The notes below the pieces were generated by a model. It worked only from the letters and a program-made list of their open reading frames with translations, was not told the DNA's origin and did no database searches. 46,608 nucleotides of DNA from a virus, in the IMG/VR virus record IMGVR_UViG_3300004369_000030, positions 1 through 46,608 of that record. One strand, given 5' to 3'. Below, one piece after another: positions 14,534 through 24,700 of the stretch. Position numbers and translations under genes: made by a program. Within the stretch, counting starts at the first letter, position 1, and each line of letters begins with the position of its first letter.

Positions 14534-16162
14534 TTATTGGTTATTTTTCCAATAATCCCTGACAAACTGGGCGCCGCGTGGACCGAGGAAGTCATCAAAC
14601 GCAGCATCATCGTTGATCTCGAATGCGCCATCTCTTGTGCGCTTAGCAATCAACGACGGGGGTTGGACATTGTTATTCCAGAGGTAGAAGTCGTCGTACA
14701 GGCCACGAGTGATCTGTCGGGGGACAATCGGCTGCAATTCTCCAGCGATCTGACTGCCAAACCAGCCGGGTAGAACAGGACCACCCTCGGCCTTGTTTAT
14801 TGCGTTTCGGCTTGCGACTCTTTTATCCGCTTCAGCGCCCGGAACATATACAAAATGCCCGACCGTGGCATATCCGTGGCGCTTGGCCCATTCAAGGTGT
14901 TCGGTTCTTTTGCCGGTTCCGGTGACCACTACGTCTGTTCCTGCTTCGCGACCAGCATCCATCGCTCGGTCCGTAACGTCTCGGGATGCCGGGTGGACGG
15001 CTCCAGCGCCACGTCCATTATCCCAGCCCTCTAACTGTGTTTTAATCCAGTCGGGGTCGATGAATGCCGCCTCATTTGAGCGAGGCACATCGAGCGTTCC
15101 GTCTTCGATAAGGGATGTTTTTCCCGCCCCCGTTGTTCCACCAACAAAATGCAGGGTGCGGGATCCTTCTGGCTTATTTCTGTGTTCGGGCGCAACCTTG
15201 TTAATTATTGCTGCAGTTGCTGCGCGTCCACCAGAGCCAACTCTCCCTGATCGCATGCCACTGCGGAGATCACGGAACTGTTGCATCGAATTTTCGGATA
15301 GATTTTTCCGAACAGAGAGCGGAGCCTCCGGATACCAGCCCGGATCATTTTCCAGCAACTTCTCCCAAGAGGCTTTCGACGGCTTCTTTGGCTTCACGGC
15401 CTTCTTGACTGCCTTGCCGACATTCCTTACGACGGCAGGACGCTCAAACGGTGTTGAATCCTGAATAATTCCGTCGTTATCACCATCAACGGCGTTGGGG
15501 TCGTATGGCTGAGCAGACCGAAGCATCCGGCCAAGAGACTTGCCGTACAACTCTTCATGTAGGGAAACTTTCCGGCGCAACTTGCGCTTTTTCAGTTTTG
15601 CTTGCTCTTCTTCGAGAAGTCGACGTGCGCGCTGACGATCCATGCGGTCACGGTATCTGCGTCCAAGCGACGTTGATCCAGACCTACGGGCATAATCGGT
15701 GATGTTGGTGCATGGCGTCCAAACCGTGTTCCCTCCAGTAGAGCGTCGACGGGCCACTCCGATGCACCCCATCTGGCGAGCCCTACGTCGCGCGGAGTTG
15801 ATGTCAGTAAAAACATCCTCATCGCCATCGAAAGGAATTGCTGACGCTGCTTTTCCGCCAATCGCACCAGAAACCAGACCGGCGGAGATGGTGTCAATAG
15901 AGACGACGCCACGTTCGCCAAGTTTTTCCCAATTCTTTTTGTTCTTGGCTTTTTTCTTGCGGCCCTTGCGTTCGCGAACACCTTGAAAATCTCGAACCTT
16001 AGAAAGTACGGATTTTTCTTCCTGTTCCTGTTCGAGGCGCTCGTACTCTTCATGAGTCTCGCAGGCCATCCAACCACCATCGGGGTGCTGATGCGCGCCA
16101 GAGCAACCAAGTTCCTTGGCGCGCCGCAATGCGGCGGCTTTGCTCGCGGCGCCACCAGACAT
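14534..16162 (-). CDS. Zeta-toxin-like kinase with capsid-operon repeat modules
   Basis: 542 residues from the ATG at 16162, one base after the upstream stop. Residues 4-42 and 120-160 are two copies of a roughly 40-residue module (A..RA..(L/M)GC.G......GW..C....(E/D)Y.R). Residues about 205-240 hold the shared KSLGRMLRS plus VDGDNDGIIQDS...FERP module, and GMRSGR follows near 304. The C-terminal domain (about 330-510) is a P-loop kinase: GGTTGAGKTS with K348, IDPDWIK as substrate-side acid, VVVTGTG, then ADKRVASR. This order matches Zeta/UDP-GlcNAc kinases and their phage relatives. Zeta toxins phosphorylate UDP-sugars and block wall synthesis; the substrate here is unproven. No antitoxin gene is evident next door. 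Its place in the capsid operon suggests virion packaging. Confidence 0.8.
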   Translation of the reverse strand: MSGGAASKAAALRRAKELGCSGAHQHPDGGWMACETHEEYERLEQEQEEKSVLSKVRDFQGVRERKGRKKKAKNKKNWEKLGERGVVSIDTISAGLVSGAIGGKAASAIPFDGDEDVFTDINSARRRARQMGCIGVARRRSTGGNTVWTPCTNITDYARRSGSTSLGRRYRDRMDRQRARRLLEEEQAKLKKRKLRRKVSLHEELYGKSLGRMLRSAQPYDPNAVDGDNDGIIQDSTPFERPAVVRNVGKAVKKAVKPKKPSKASWEKLLENDPGWYPEAPLSVRKNLSENSMQQFRDLRSGMRSGRVGSGGRAATAAIINKVAPEHRNKPEGSRTLHFVGGTTGAGKTSLIEDGTLDVPRSNEAAFIDPDWIKTQLEGWDNGRGAGAVHPASRDVTDRAMDAGREAGTDVVVTGTGKRTEHLEWAKRHGYATVGHFVYVPGAEADKRVASRNAINKAEGGPVLPGWFGSQIAGELQPIVPRQITRGLYDDFYLWNNNVQPPSLIAKRTRDGAFEINDDAAFDDFLGPRGAQFVRDYWKNNQ

Positions 16163-16163
16163 G

Positions 16164-16526
16164 TCAGTCCCCGTAGTCGTAGTCCATCGACAATCGAGCA
16201 ACTTTCGAATCGCTGATTTCGATTTTCTCTAATTCTGCGGCAGCCTTCTGGGCCTCGAACTTTTCCTTGCCGTACCGCTTCTGGTACATCTCCGCTTCCT
16301 CGATCTGCTCCGTGTACTCATCAACGATGGGGGCATGTGGATCAGAGTCCGGGTCGGCATTTCCTGCCTCGCGAACTTTCTTCAGAAACTCTTCACGCAT
16401 CTCTGCGTCAATCGAGAATGGCGGATAGTCGGCAGCAACCGAAAGACGCTGGTGACTATCACCAAAGGTCTTTCGTGCGTTTACCTGATCTTCGTCGAGA
16501 TCTGAAGCGTAATAATTTTCTGCCAT
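16164..16526 (-). CDS. Hypothetical acidic protein
   Basis: A 120-residue acidic, probably helical protein (QIEEAEMYQKRYGKEKFEAQ, then AAAELEKIEISD). The ATG overlaps the stop of the giant upstream gene (TAATG), so it is translationally coupled. No family recognised; as a small partner between two putative effector proteins it might be an assembly or immunity factor, which is a guess. Confidence 0.65.
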   Translation of the reverse strand: MAENYYASDLDEDQVNARKTFGDSHQRLSVAADYPPFSIDAEMREEFLKKVREAGNADPDSDPHAPIVDEYTEQIEEAEMYQKRYGKEKFEAQKAAAELEKIEISDSKVARLSMDYDYGD

Positions 16527-19500
16527 TACTGTCCCTTCGCTGCGTTGACAATGATGTCGGCTTGATTCCCATTGATTGCTTCTGGAAGATCCAGAAGTGC
16601 AACCGTTCCACGGTTGTGGACAAGGATAACTCCACCATGGTCAATGTAGTCGATTCCCAGAAGTGGGGCGTAATAGCCCTCGTCGTACTTGCGCATCTTC
16701 TGCATGTACATAAGGGCGTCCCACATCTTTTCACGCCGCGAATCATCTGGCTTCATCTTGGCGTACATGTCCAGCCACTGGTCGTAAATACGACCCATAT
16801 CGGACTGCTCCAAGAGGCCAGCAGTGCCGAGGCGTTTTTCCGTCTCGTCAAGCCTCGTGCGGATTTGAGCAACGGCGTTTGCCGGGTCCTCCAACCTGAG
16901 CGCATCCTCGCCGACTTCCCTCATGAGGTCGTCGATGTGGTTGGCGAAGTTCTGGTGATCGCTCTTGATTTGGGACATTTCCGCAGCAGTTTTCTTCACT
17001 CCGCTAGGGTCAACGAAGCCGACGACACCATCACCGTAGTGGCCCCAGTGGCCGCCACGCTGAGTGGCCCAGTATTCACCAACGCCATAGGCGCGACCGC
17101 CCTGAGCAGGGATGAACCTGTCTGAGTCTTCCTTGTAGGAATCAACGTACCCTTGAGTGTCCTTGCCACGACCCATGCCTCGGTGGATGGGGGTCCATCC
17201 AGCATCGATGAGGGCTTGGAACTCATCCTGATCGAGCAGTACGGGTGAGCCGTTCATTTCGCCGTTTTCCCAAAGGTTGAGAAGAACGTCATCTTGAGTT
17301 TTGGCGCTGATTTCTCCAGACTGACGCTTCAGAATCTGGGCATTAATAAACCCAGCAAAGTCGACAAACTTGTCGTCAACAATCGGCGTTCCATCAGCGG
17401 CACGACTCAAAGGAAGTTTCTTGCGCCGTGATTCGTATTCCTTGCGAATCGCACCCTCATCGCGCTTGCCACGGAGTTTGCGGCGCGCACGACGGAGAAG
17501 TCGAGCAAGTTTACGCCGCGCGGTCTGTGTCGCCGAAACGTCGGCCTCGGTCGCTCGACGACCACTCTGGCCGGTCCGACGCATACGTCGGTTTTGACGG
17601 CGTTGCTTACGTTCGGGATCTGGACGAAGGATCCGGTCCGAAAGAGGGACCCTGCGCTTGCCCTTGCGCTTTGCTGCGCGCTCGGCGACGGCTTCAGTTT
17701 GTGCCTGTGCCCCCGCCCCTGCCTCGGACGAGTAGAACGACGACTCTGAGTTGAGGCCAAGTTTGGCTGGAGTGGGAATGGTGTCGTCTTCTTTGCGTGA
17801 ATCCCCAATAATTCGCTTCTTTGAAGCGGCATGGAGATGCTCAAGCATCGAATAATCGTTGTCGCGACGCATTTGTGAAAGCGTCTTAAGGTCGTCGAGT
17901 TGCTGCTGTACTGAGGTATGGGCAGTAGCAGTGATCTCGCCGTCCCTCAGGGCGCGGTCAAGTTCCGCTTGCATGATTGGAAGAAGATCGTCGGGTGGAG
18001 CAACCTGTTTCAACTCCTCCTCGGACATGTCATTTCGCCACAACCCATCGTCAATCATGTTTTGGCGGGCACCATCAAGAGGCGTCTTGCGAGTGATGTC
18101 CCAGAACAGGCGACCCTGACGATCCTTGGCGGCTTTTTCGACGACAGCGCGCTGCGTGTCACTCAATGACTCCCATGCCTGACCGTCAGTATCTGACATC
18201 TTCGTTTTGCCGGCGATTCCACGCCGTCTACGGGAGCGCATTCCGCCACCCAGACCGCTGGTTCCGGTTACATCCATTTGTGCCGCACGTCGGTCTGATC
18301 GCGTGATGCCTCGATCAGGGTTACGCCTTGAAGACGACATCCGAGTGGAGCGAATTCCCACCAAATCTTCCCTGCCGAGGGCTGCTCCGTACTGACGTCG
18401 AAGATCATCTTCGCTGGGCACGTAGCCAACTTTGCCGCGCCCACCATTTTTGGCGTTGCGCTTCAAGTCGTCAATTACGTCAGGACCCCAAATCTTTTTA
18501 AGCCACTGTTCGACTTCACGGCCAAACGACATTTTCCTTGAAAAGTGGGTTGTTCGATATGCAACACCAGAACCGGGAGGGGCTTGGAATCTTCCATGAC
18601 CGTCCGGACGGGGCCAACCTGAAATCACATCGCGACCCTGAGTTTTTGACCACAAATACAGGCGATCAGGAACAATAATTTTTCCGCCTTCACCGCCATC
18701 GCCGAGGTCCAAAACAAAATTGTTAGCAACCAAGAGTTCAAACAGGGGGCGGTCTTGGGCGGTCATTGGGACGTTGGTCTTGGGTGCCCCTCGACCATTT
18801 TCGCCGAAACCTAGAACCTTAAGGACATGCGCGTTGCTCGTTTCGCTGAACTCAGGTACTCCCGCGCGCGCTCGCTGCTCGGCGTTGGGTCGTCCGTTGC
18901 CGCCACCTTTGGGCTTTTTCTGGTTGCCCTTACGCTTCGCCCTGAGACCGGACATTCCCGCTTTGCGGCGATCGACCAACTCGTCAACCGCATCCTGAAG
19001 CATGTTGGACAGGTTTCCACGGTCCTCTTCGCTGATTCCCGTGAGGCGACCATTGATCTCTAAATCTCGGATTGAATCCCGAAGGTCGTTCATCAGGCTG
19101 CCTGCTGATCCCGTGTGGCCGTTGCCATTCAGAACCTGCGCCGCTTCCATGATATTGGACCTCATCCGATCGTCAAGATCCGCATAGCCGCCGTTATGAC
19201 GATCGATTCCGTCAACGAGTGTCCACATTTCTTTGCCGGTTGCGCGAGTCGAGCGCATTCCGCCCGCTTTGTGGATGTCTTCAAGGCCCAACTCGTCTTC
19301 GATATCACCTTCAAATCGGTACATCGTGCCGTTAGGGGTTTCAACGTAAAGACTGTGGTGGCCCCCAAGTGTTTCTGAAGGATCGTTGAAAGTACTTTCA
19401 GACCATGTTTGTTCGCGGAAGTACTCGTATGTTGCGCCCTTTAGTGGACCTTCGGTGATTCGACCTCTAGTGGTCTCTTCTTCGTTATTGATTCTTGCAC

Positions 19501-22081
19501 CCCATCCGGTGCGCCTACGGCTCGGCGTGTACATACTGCGAGAGTTGTCGTCGTCAATTTCGCCGGGGAAATCTCCTCGGAACTCGTCGATCTTTTCAAG
19601 AATTTCATCGAGGACGAGTTCGGCTTCGTCAGGATCGAAACCTTTTTCTTCGGCAAAATCTCGAATGTAGTCAGCACGACGGTTTCGGCGTCGGAGGGTT
19701 GCCGCGTCGCGCCGCATTTGGGATCGTCGACCCATCATGTCGCGCCCTAGAGCGCGCTGCCGGCGAATTTCGTCAGCGATTGCCATTCCGTCGGCGAAAT
19801 CTCCGTCGAAATTGTTTCGGACCCAGTTGTCCCATCCCTCTGGGTGGGCTTCGAAATAGGACTCCCAGAACTTGTCGATTCCGAGTTCTTCACGCAGTTC
19901 ATCGACTCGTTCTTTGACGAATGCGAGTCCGGAGTCGAGTTCCTCTTCTGTCATGCTGTCGACTGCTCGACGATTGCGTAGACCTTGGGTCAGTTGAGCA
20001 ATCTGATCGTCATCAAATCCGAGTTCACGGAGACGATTATCACGACTCTCCGCCAAGCGATTCATGCGATCGGAATCTTCAGGGATGATGTTGCCTCTAG
20101 AATCGCGGCGCACCTGACCGTCACCACGAGCAAGCCTCGTGGAGCGTGCTCCTTCTCCAACCGATAGGCGGGTTCCGCCGTTGTCTTCGATTGAGGGAGA
20201 AACCCAAGTTCCATCGGGCGAGTCAATCGCTCGTCCCAGAAGGTCGAGAACGTCGCCCTCTTCTGGCGATGGGTTGCCTTGCTCGACCTCTGCATTGTAA
20301 ATATCTTCGAGCATTTCGCGAAGTCGTTCCGCGTCAGCGCGGTCGAGACGAACAACGTCAACTCCAGCGGCAGCATCGTCGATCGCGTCAGAGAACTCTT
20401 GCCATAGTTCGTCTGCTTCAGAGTCATTGGCCGCCGCGATGTCATCACGGATACTGTCGACGATGTCAGACAGGTAGCCGACTTCTTCCATTGTTAGGTC
20501 GATGTCAACAAAATCACCCTCTGGCACCGACCCATCGTCGTTTTGCTCTCGGCGCGATGCTAGACCGCCGCTTCCTTCGAATTGTGAGCGGCTGTCCATT
20601 TCTGCCACTCGCTGAACCTCTTCCGCCGTGTCAAACTGAGTGTTGCTGTTGTTGTTGCGGTCACGGATCGAAATGCCTTCGACATCCATGTCGGAAAATC
20701 CAGATTGGCGACCTTCGAATTTTCCGGTTTCGTTGTTTTTGTAGATTTCTTCGATGCGTCCAAACTCGTCTCGACGACGTGAGACAAGTTCATATTTATC
20801 GTCGTTGCGCAGGTAGAAGGGGCGGTTCGTGTCGCTGCTCTCCCAGTCAGTTCTTTGGGACTGCATTTCGCGTTGCGAACGCATTCCGCCTCTATCGCGT
20901 GCCGGCGGTTCTGGGATAACCCGACCAGAGCGCTCGCGAACAGCACGACGTGACGGGCCGCCATCAGCACCCGGGGTGTTCACAATCCGGTTTTGACGTG
21001 CGCGCCCAGACGGGCTGGTTTCTGGAACAAAACGCTCACGGCGCAGGCGATCCACTGTCTCTGGGTCCATGCGAGGGTAGTCAGCCTCGCGATTACGCCG
21101 TCCAGCGCGACGCGATTGCAAACCCTGCCCGTCAATGCGGCGAATCAGATTCGCTTGATCACCGAGAAGTTCCTGCAAGCGTCCTTCGTCGATAGCGGCA
21201 TTGGCGTTACCCGCGCGACGCTGCTTCTCGATCTCCATTGAATCGCCATCAACGAGAGCGGAGATACGTCGCGCCATGTTCTTGGGAACCATGAACCTCG
21301 GGATGATTGGGCGTTCCATTCCGGGAACACCCTCAAAAACAATCCCGTCACTATCTCCGTCAACGCGACCAGTGATGTCGACGAACGACATTCCGCGAGG
21401 CGCAGAACGAAGACCGCCACCCAGTTTCGGTCCAAGAGCCTTTACTTCTGGTTCGAATGGGCTAAGACTGTAGCCAGAATGGTCGTGGCGGGCTTCAGCC
21501 TTTGCTTCGAACACTTCTTTAACGGTTCGGCGAAGCAGCCCTGAGCCATTTGCCATATTGGCAAGATCATCACTTAAGTATTCGTTATCGTCACGAGACT
21601 TGAAGGTTAGTCCTTTCAGTTCAACCCCAAGACGATCGAGTCGCACTTTCGCCATGACTGATGAGCGCGATGACTCATTAAGAAATGAACGCACTTTGAA
21701 CTCGACAGCGTCCTGAAAATCGTTGTCGTTGAAGAATGACAGGGGTGCTCCGGATACGTCGAGGAGCAGCGAATTTGCCCCGGTCTTCTTTGATCCGGCA
21801 TAAATCATCGACTCGCGATTGGGTAGCGTCACATCTCGGTTTCCGTCAATCATGTCCGCAATAAGAATTTCCTCATTGCTCGACATTCCCCGGAAGTCTC
21901 CGACTTCAACGCCATAAGGAAGTTCGTCCTGAAGGCTCTTTGTTTCCAGTTCGTTGTACGACTCCGCCCATGCTGTGCCTTTGGCGGAAAGGCCATAACA
22001 AGTGTCCAACATGTTGTCTCGAACAACTAGACCAAACGGCTCACCAGAGATCTGGTCTTTAACAATGGCGTATTGCTTCAC
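16526..22081 (-). CDS. Giant modular virion-operon protein with C-terminal ART-like domain
   Basis: 1851 residues from a GTG with a good GGAGGTAAC site, overlapping the upstream stop (GTGA). Residues 1-190 form a distinct N-terminal domain. EVKALGPKLGGGLRS and VDGDSDGIVFEGVPGMERP (near 215-255) are the shared module. The middle is long, charged and poorly ordered in appearance, with G[MI]RSxR motifs at about 20.88, 19.26, 18.35 and 18.24 kb. The C-terminus resembles ADP-ribosyltransferases: WTPIHRGMGRG (R near 1629), then GRAYGVGEYWAT (near 1660) and GVVGFVDPS, ending with GVILVHNRGTVALLD. The glutamate usual in R-S-E enzymes is not clear to me, so activity is uncertain. I infer a capsid-delivered effector; a structural role is the alternative. 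Confidence 0.75.
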   Translation of the reverse strand: MKQYAIVKDQISGEPFGLVVRDNMLDTCYGLSAKGTAWAESYNELETKSLQDELPYGVEVGDFRGMSSNEEILIADMIDGNRDVTLPNRESMIYAGSKKTGANSLLLDVSGAPLSFFNDNDFQDAVEFKVRSFLNESSRSSVMAKVRLDRLGVELKGLTFKSRDDNEYLSDDLANMANGSGLLRRTVKEVFEAKAEARHDHSGYSLSPFEPEVKALGPKLGGGLRSAPRGMSFVDITGRVDGDSDGIVFEGVPGMERPIIPRFMVPKNMARRISALVDGDSMEIEKQRRAGNANAAIDEGRLQELLGDQANLIRRIDGQGLQSRRAGRRNREADYPRMDPETVDRLRRERFVPETSPSGRARQNRIVNTPGADGGPSRRAVRERSGRVIPEPPARDRGGMRSQREMQSQRTDWESSDTNRPFYLRNDDKYELVSRRRDEFGRIEEIYKNNETGKFEGRQSGFSDMDVEGISIRDRNNNSNTQFDTAEEVQRVAEMDSRSQFEGSGGLASRREQNDDGSVPEGDFVDIDLTMEEVGYLSDIVDSIRDDIAAANDSEADELWQEFSDAIDDAAAGVDVVRLDRADAERLREMLEDIYNAEVEQGNPSPEEGDVLDLLGRAIDSPDGTWVSPSIEDNGGTRLSVGEGARSTRLARGDGQVRRDSRGNIIPEDSDRMNRLAESRDNRLRELGFDDDQIAQLTQGLRNRRAVDSMTEEELDSGLAFVKERVDELREELGIDKFWESYFEAHPEGWDNWVRNNFDGDFADGMAIADEIRRQRALGRDMMGRRSQMRRDAATLRRRNRRADYIRDFAEEKGFDPDEAELVLDEILEKIDEFRGDFPGEIDDDNSRSMYTPSRRRTGWGARINNEEETTRGRITEGPLKGATYEYFREQTWSESTFNDPSETLGGHHSLYVETPNGTMYRFEGDIEDELGLEDIHKAGGMRSTRATGKEMWTLVDGIDRHNGGYADLDDRMRSNIMEAAQVLNGNGHTGSAGSLMNDLRDSIRDLEINGRLTGISEEDRGNLSNMLQDAVDELVDRRKAGMSGLRAKRKGNQKKPKGGGNGRPNAEQRARAGVPEFSETSNAHVLKVLGFGENGRGAPKTNVPMTAQDRPLFELLVANNFVLDLGDGGEGGKIIVPDRLYLWSKTQGRDVISGWPRPDGHGRFQAPPGSGVAYRTTHFSRKMSFGREVEQWLKKIWGPDVIDDLKRNAKNGGRGKVGYVPSEDDLRRQYGAALGREDLVGIRSTRMSSSRRNPDRGITRSDRRAAQMDVTGTSGLGGGMRSRRRRGIAGKTKMSDTDGQAWESLSDTQRAVVEKAAKDRQGRLFWDITRKTPLDGARQNMIDDGLWRNDMSEEELKQVAPPDDLLPIMQAELDRALRDGEITATAHTSVQQQLDDLKTLSQMRRDNDYSMLEHLHAASKKRIIGDSRKEDDTIPTPAKLGLNSESSFYSSEAGAGAQAQTEAVAERAAKRKGKRRVPLSDRILRPDPERKQRRQNRRMRRTGQSGRRATEADVSATQTARRKLARLLRRARRKLRGKRDEGAIRKEYESRRKKLPLSRAADGTPIVDDKFVDFAGFINAQILKRQSGEISAKTQDDVLLNLWENGEMNGSPVLLDQDEFQALIDAGWTPIHRGMGRGKDTQGYVDSYKEDSDRFIPAQGGRAYGVGEYWATQRGGHWGHYGDGVVGFVDPSGVKKTAAEMSQIKSDHQNFANHIDDLMREVGEDALRLEDPANAVAQIRTRLDETEKRLGTAGLLEQSDMGRIYDQWLDMYAKMKPDDSRREKMWDALMYMQKMRKYDEGYYAPLLGIDYIDHGGVILVHNRGTVALLDLPEAINGNQADIIVNAAKGQ

Positions 22082-24036
22082 TTGTTACCTCCAAGCGCCC
22101 GCACGATCTGCTCACGCTGGTTTTGAAGAACATCGATCCGGTTCTCGATAATCGTTGTGACGATATTTAGATGGGTTTTCTCCCCATCCGTCAGTTGACC
22201 GTCTCTGTAAAGCCGATCCCTATATCTTGTGAAGTTGAACTCCCGCGCTTTTTCCAGAAGCCGGAAAACCTGCTGCTGCATCTGGCGTTTTTGCTCGTCT
22301 TTCAACTCTCTATAATACTTGCTGTACAAGCCGGCACTGTTGACCGATTGGAAGTTTCGGATTGCCGCCTTGGTGCGTTCACGGATCTTGAGGTCTGAGA
22401 GATCTTGAAGTTCCGATTGAGCAAAAAGAGGAACAATCGACGTTGTGTCGCCTTTTCTGACCAAAGCGATCGAGTTTCTCTTTCTATCGGTTACATCTGA
22501 AACCAGATCGGAAACCATTAGCGCAGCCATAGTGTCAACATTTACAGTAGAAAGATCTGTGTCAGTTGACAGTTTTCCACCGTCGATCACCGATTCTGGG
22601 GACTCGATAAGAAGATTTTTCTTGGGCCCGCTTCCCACAATCCCATAATCTGGAGCATCAATTCCCAAGAATTTCTGAACTTCAGCGGAAAATCCATGGT
22701 TGATGTGATCGTTTGGCTTTGATGAACGCTTCAATCCATAAGATTTACCGGAGGAAGATGTGTAATTTCCGCCTTGACGCTTGAAAAGATTCACTCTACG
22801 TAGGGCTTCTTGCAAAACAGACGGGCTGATTTGGGATAGAGACCCGCCCTTGCGAATGATCGCTGCTGCCTCGTCTACGTTGGTGACATCTTCGCTTCCA
22901 GTTGGCTTCGGTGCTGAAGCCTTTCGGGCTTTTTTGGCCTTTTTCTTAAACGAATCGGCAAGCGTCTGGCCTTTCGGCAGTTTTTCGGTGTACGACATTC
23001 CGTCGCCAGTCTCGTTTACGAGGTACTTGGCGCGGGCGGCTGGGTCTGAACTGTTGTCAGTCTTGATTGCTTTGTTGACCGTTCTTCCAAGTTTGCGGCG
23101 CTCACCAACCGTCAACTTGCGCACCTTCTTCACCTCAACGGTTCCTCCGTTGTTGAGAACGTAGGTGAGATTGGTAACGCCGGTGTTGGAAAGCATCCCG
23201 AGTTCTTCTCCGCCGAAGTTGTCTACGCTTCGAAGACGCATCACGTAGGTGGCGTCTTCCATGTCTCGGTTGTCGGGAATGGTTCGGAGGACGGCAGGGC
23301 TGACGACAGGTTCGAGTACGAAACCATCTCGCCGAATGAGTCGGGCGACGTCGTCGTCTACGGTTTCCATACCTTTGATGATTTCGCCAACGGCTTTATC
23401 TCGCGCCACGGCGTTGGTCTTTGGTGATACACGGGGGATTTGTGGAGCGCGAGTTGTTGTTACTCCACCTTGGACTCTGCTTCCCCGAATGGGGTCGCCT
23501 TGCACCTCATCGGGCTGGATTCCGCGTGGCCCTCTAAGCGCTCGACGTATTGCGCCGATTGCCCTACCGAGCGGGCTAGGAAGGTCAAATAATTTCGCAC
23601 CGCAGGTTGACAGTCGGTTGTCGGTGAAGCGACCTCCGTATTGGTATCCCTCTGGACAGCGACTCGTTCCGCCTCCGGGTCCACGGCGACGCCCGCCGCC
23701 ACCGCCGCCGGGGGTAAGTGCGCGAGCGATTCCGGATCGAATTGGGCTTCGGTAGGGAGAAATGTTTCCCGGGAGAGCAATGGAGCCGATGGCTTGAGCG
23801 GCCTGACCGAGTCGGCTACCAGATCCAAAAGCACCTACACGCTTAACCCGGTAGTTGCCGTTGCGCATCGACATTCCCTTGTACTCAATTATCTCTTCGC
23901 GACTCGCTCCGACCCCCCTGATGTATGACCTGTTTGTTTTGGTTGACAGATCAGCAAGAATTGTCCGCTTGACGATGATCGAGGGGCACTGTTCGCATCC
24001 CGTCTCTTTCTCGTACAGAAATGATTCAACCATCAT
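22078..24036 (-). CDS. Large virion-operon protein with two-Cys module and possible kinase-like domain
   Basis: 652 residues from the ATG at 24036 (ATGA overlap with the upstream stop); a GTG two codons earlier is also possible. A CxxC (GCEQCPS) lies near residue 15. Residues about 90-165 contain a Gly/Arg linker and CPEGYQYGGRFTDNRLSTC, the two-Cys module also found in the 2483-residue protein, followed by SPLGRAIGAIRRALRG. The C-terminal third has NLLIESPESVIDGG, then DVTDRKRNSIALVRKGD and IVPLFAQSEL (about 517-540). D-R-x-x-N followed by a hydrophobic strand and LxPLF recalls the catalytic loop of HipA-type kinases. That comparison is tentative. Confidence 0.65.
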   Translation of the reverse strand: MMVESFLYEKETGCEQCPSIIVKRTILADLSTKTNRSYIRGVGASREEIIEYKGMSMRNGNYRVKRVGAFGSGSRLGQAAQAIGSIALPGNISPYRSPIRSGIARALTPGGGGGGRRRGPGGGTSRCPEGYQYGGRFTDNRLSTCGAKLFDLPSPLGRAIGAIRRALRGPRGIQPDEVQGDPIRGSRVQGGVTTTRAPQIPRVSPKTNAVARDKAVGEIIKGMETVDDDVARLIRRDGFVLEPVVSPAVLRTIPDNRDMEDATYVMRLRSVDNFGGEELGMLSNTGVTNLTYVLNNGGTVEVKKVRKLTVGERRKLGRTVNKAIKTDNSSDPAARAKYLVNETGDGMSYTEKLPKGQTLADSFKKKAKKARKASAPKPTGSEDVTNVDEAAAIIRKGGSLSQISPSVLQEALRRVNLFKRQGGNYTSSSGKSYGLKRSSKPNDHINHGFSAEVQKFLGIDAPDYGIVGSGPKKNLLIESPESVIDGGKLSTDTDLSTVNVDTMAALMVSDLVSDVTDRKRNSIALVRKGDTTSIVPLFAQSELQDLSDLKIRERTKAAIRNFQSVNSAGLYSKYYRELKDEQKRQMQQQVFRLLEKAREFNFTRYRDRLYRDGQLTDGEKTHLNIVTTIIENRIDVLQNQREQIVRALGGNK

Positions 24037-24683
24037 GCACACTCGCTACAGTCATCGTCTTTGCTGAAATCGTTGACAAGCACGGTGCCGTCGGTCATTT
24101 CGACCTCAAGTTCCCAGTTGTCGTAGTCGCGCAGATAGTTGGCAAACGTTGGCTCCATGGCGACAAAGTCGGCCAACACAGAAAAGGCGTGCTTGTAGTC
24201 CAATTCGGTGACAACGGGGTTGTCCCCATCATCGAAACCCAAACTTTTTAGTTCCGGGAAATCGCCGAAGAAGACATCGTCGTCGTCAATCCAGTAACCA
24301 TCAAGCGACTTCTTGCCCTTCTTGAACCGCTTTTTCATCCTGCGGCTGAAATCTGCATCTGACCAGTTCTTGAGTTTTTTGAGTTTCCCTTTACAGTTCT
24401 TCATGCCGGGGTGGTGACACCCCTCGTTCGGCCACAACCCAGTAGTTTCGTGGTGCAACCATGCGCAAATTCGGCTGAGCGGGTACAACTCTGGGTGGTT
24501 CTTCAGGATGACTCGGCAACGCCTAAACCCACCGGGCTTTTTCATGATGGGTCGCCAATAACGCAGCAATCGCTCCAGATTTCCCCTTCGGGGACCGCGC
24601 CCTTTAAGGATGTCGCCGGTAATGCGCTCCTGAGGGAGGTCTAAAAGGACATCCTGAATTGCTTTGATCTCTTGATCACCCAT
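24033..24683 (-). CDS. Conserved phage protein of unknown function
   Basis: A 216-residue protein. The first 95 residues (RGNLERLLRYWRPIMKKPGG, FRRCRVILKNHPELYPLSRI, then CAWLHHETTGLWPNEGC) match a pattern I associate with actinophage virion regions: LLRYW.....GF.RC...L......LCA.LH....G.WP. A Cys/His cluster (GCHHPGMKNCKGK) and a second, acidic domain ending DDDCSECA follow. Function unknown. It sits inside the giant-protein operon and overlaps the next gene. Confidence 0.7.
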   Translation of the reverse strand: MGDQEIKAIQDVLLDLPQERITGDILKGRGPRRGNLERLLRYWRPIMKKPGGFRRCRVILKNHPELYPLSRICAWLHHETTGLWPNEGCHHPGMKNCKGKLKKLKNWSDADFSRRMKKRFKKGKKSLDGYWIDDDDVFFGDFPELKSLGFDDGDNPVVTELDYKHAFSVLADFVAMEPTFANYLRDYDNWELEVEMTDGTVLVNDFSKDDDCSECA

Positions 24684-24700
24684 GATACCTACAGTTTAGT

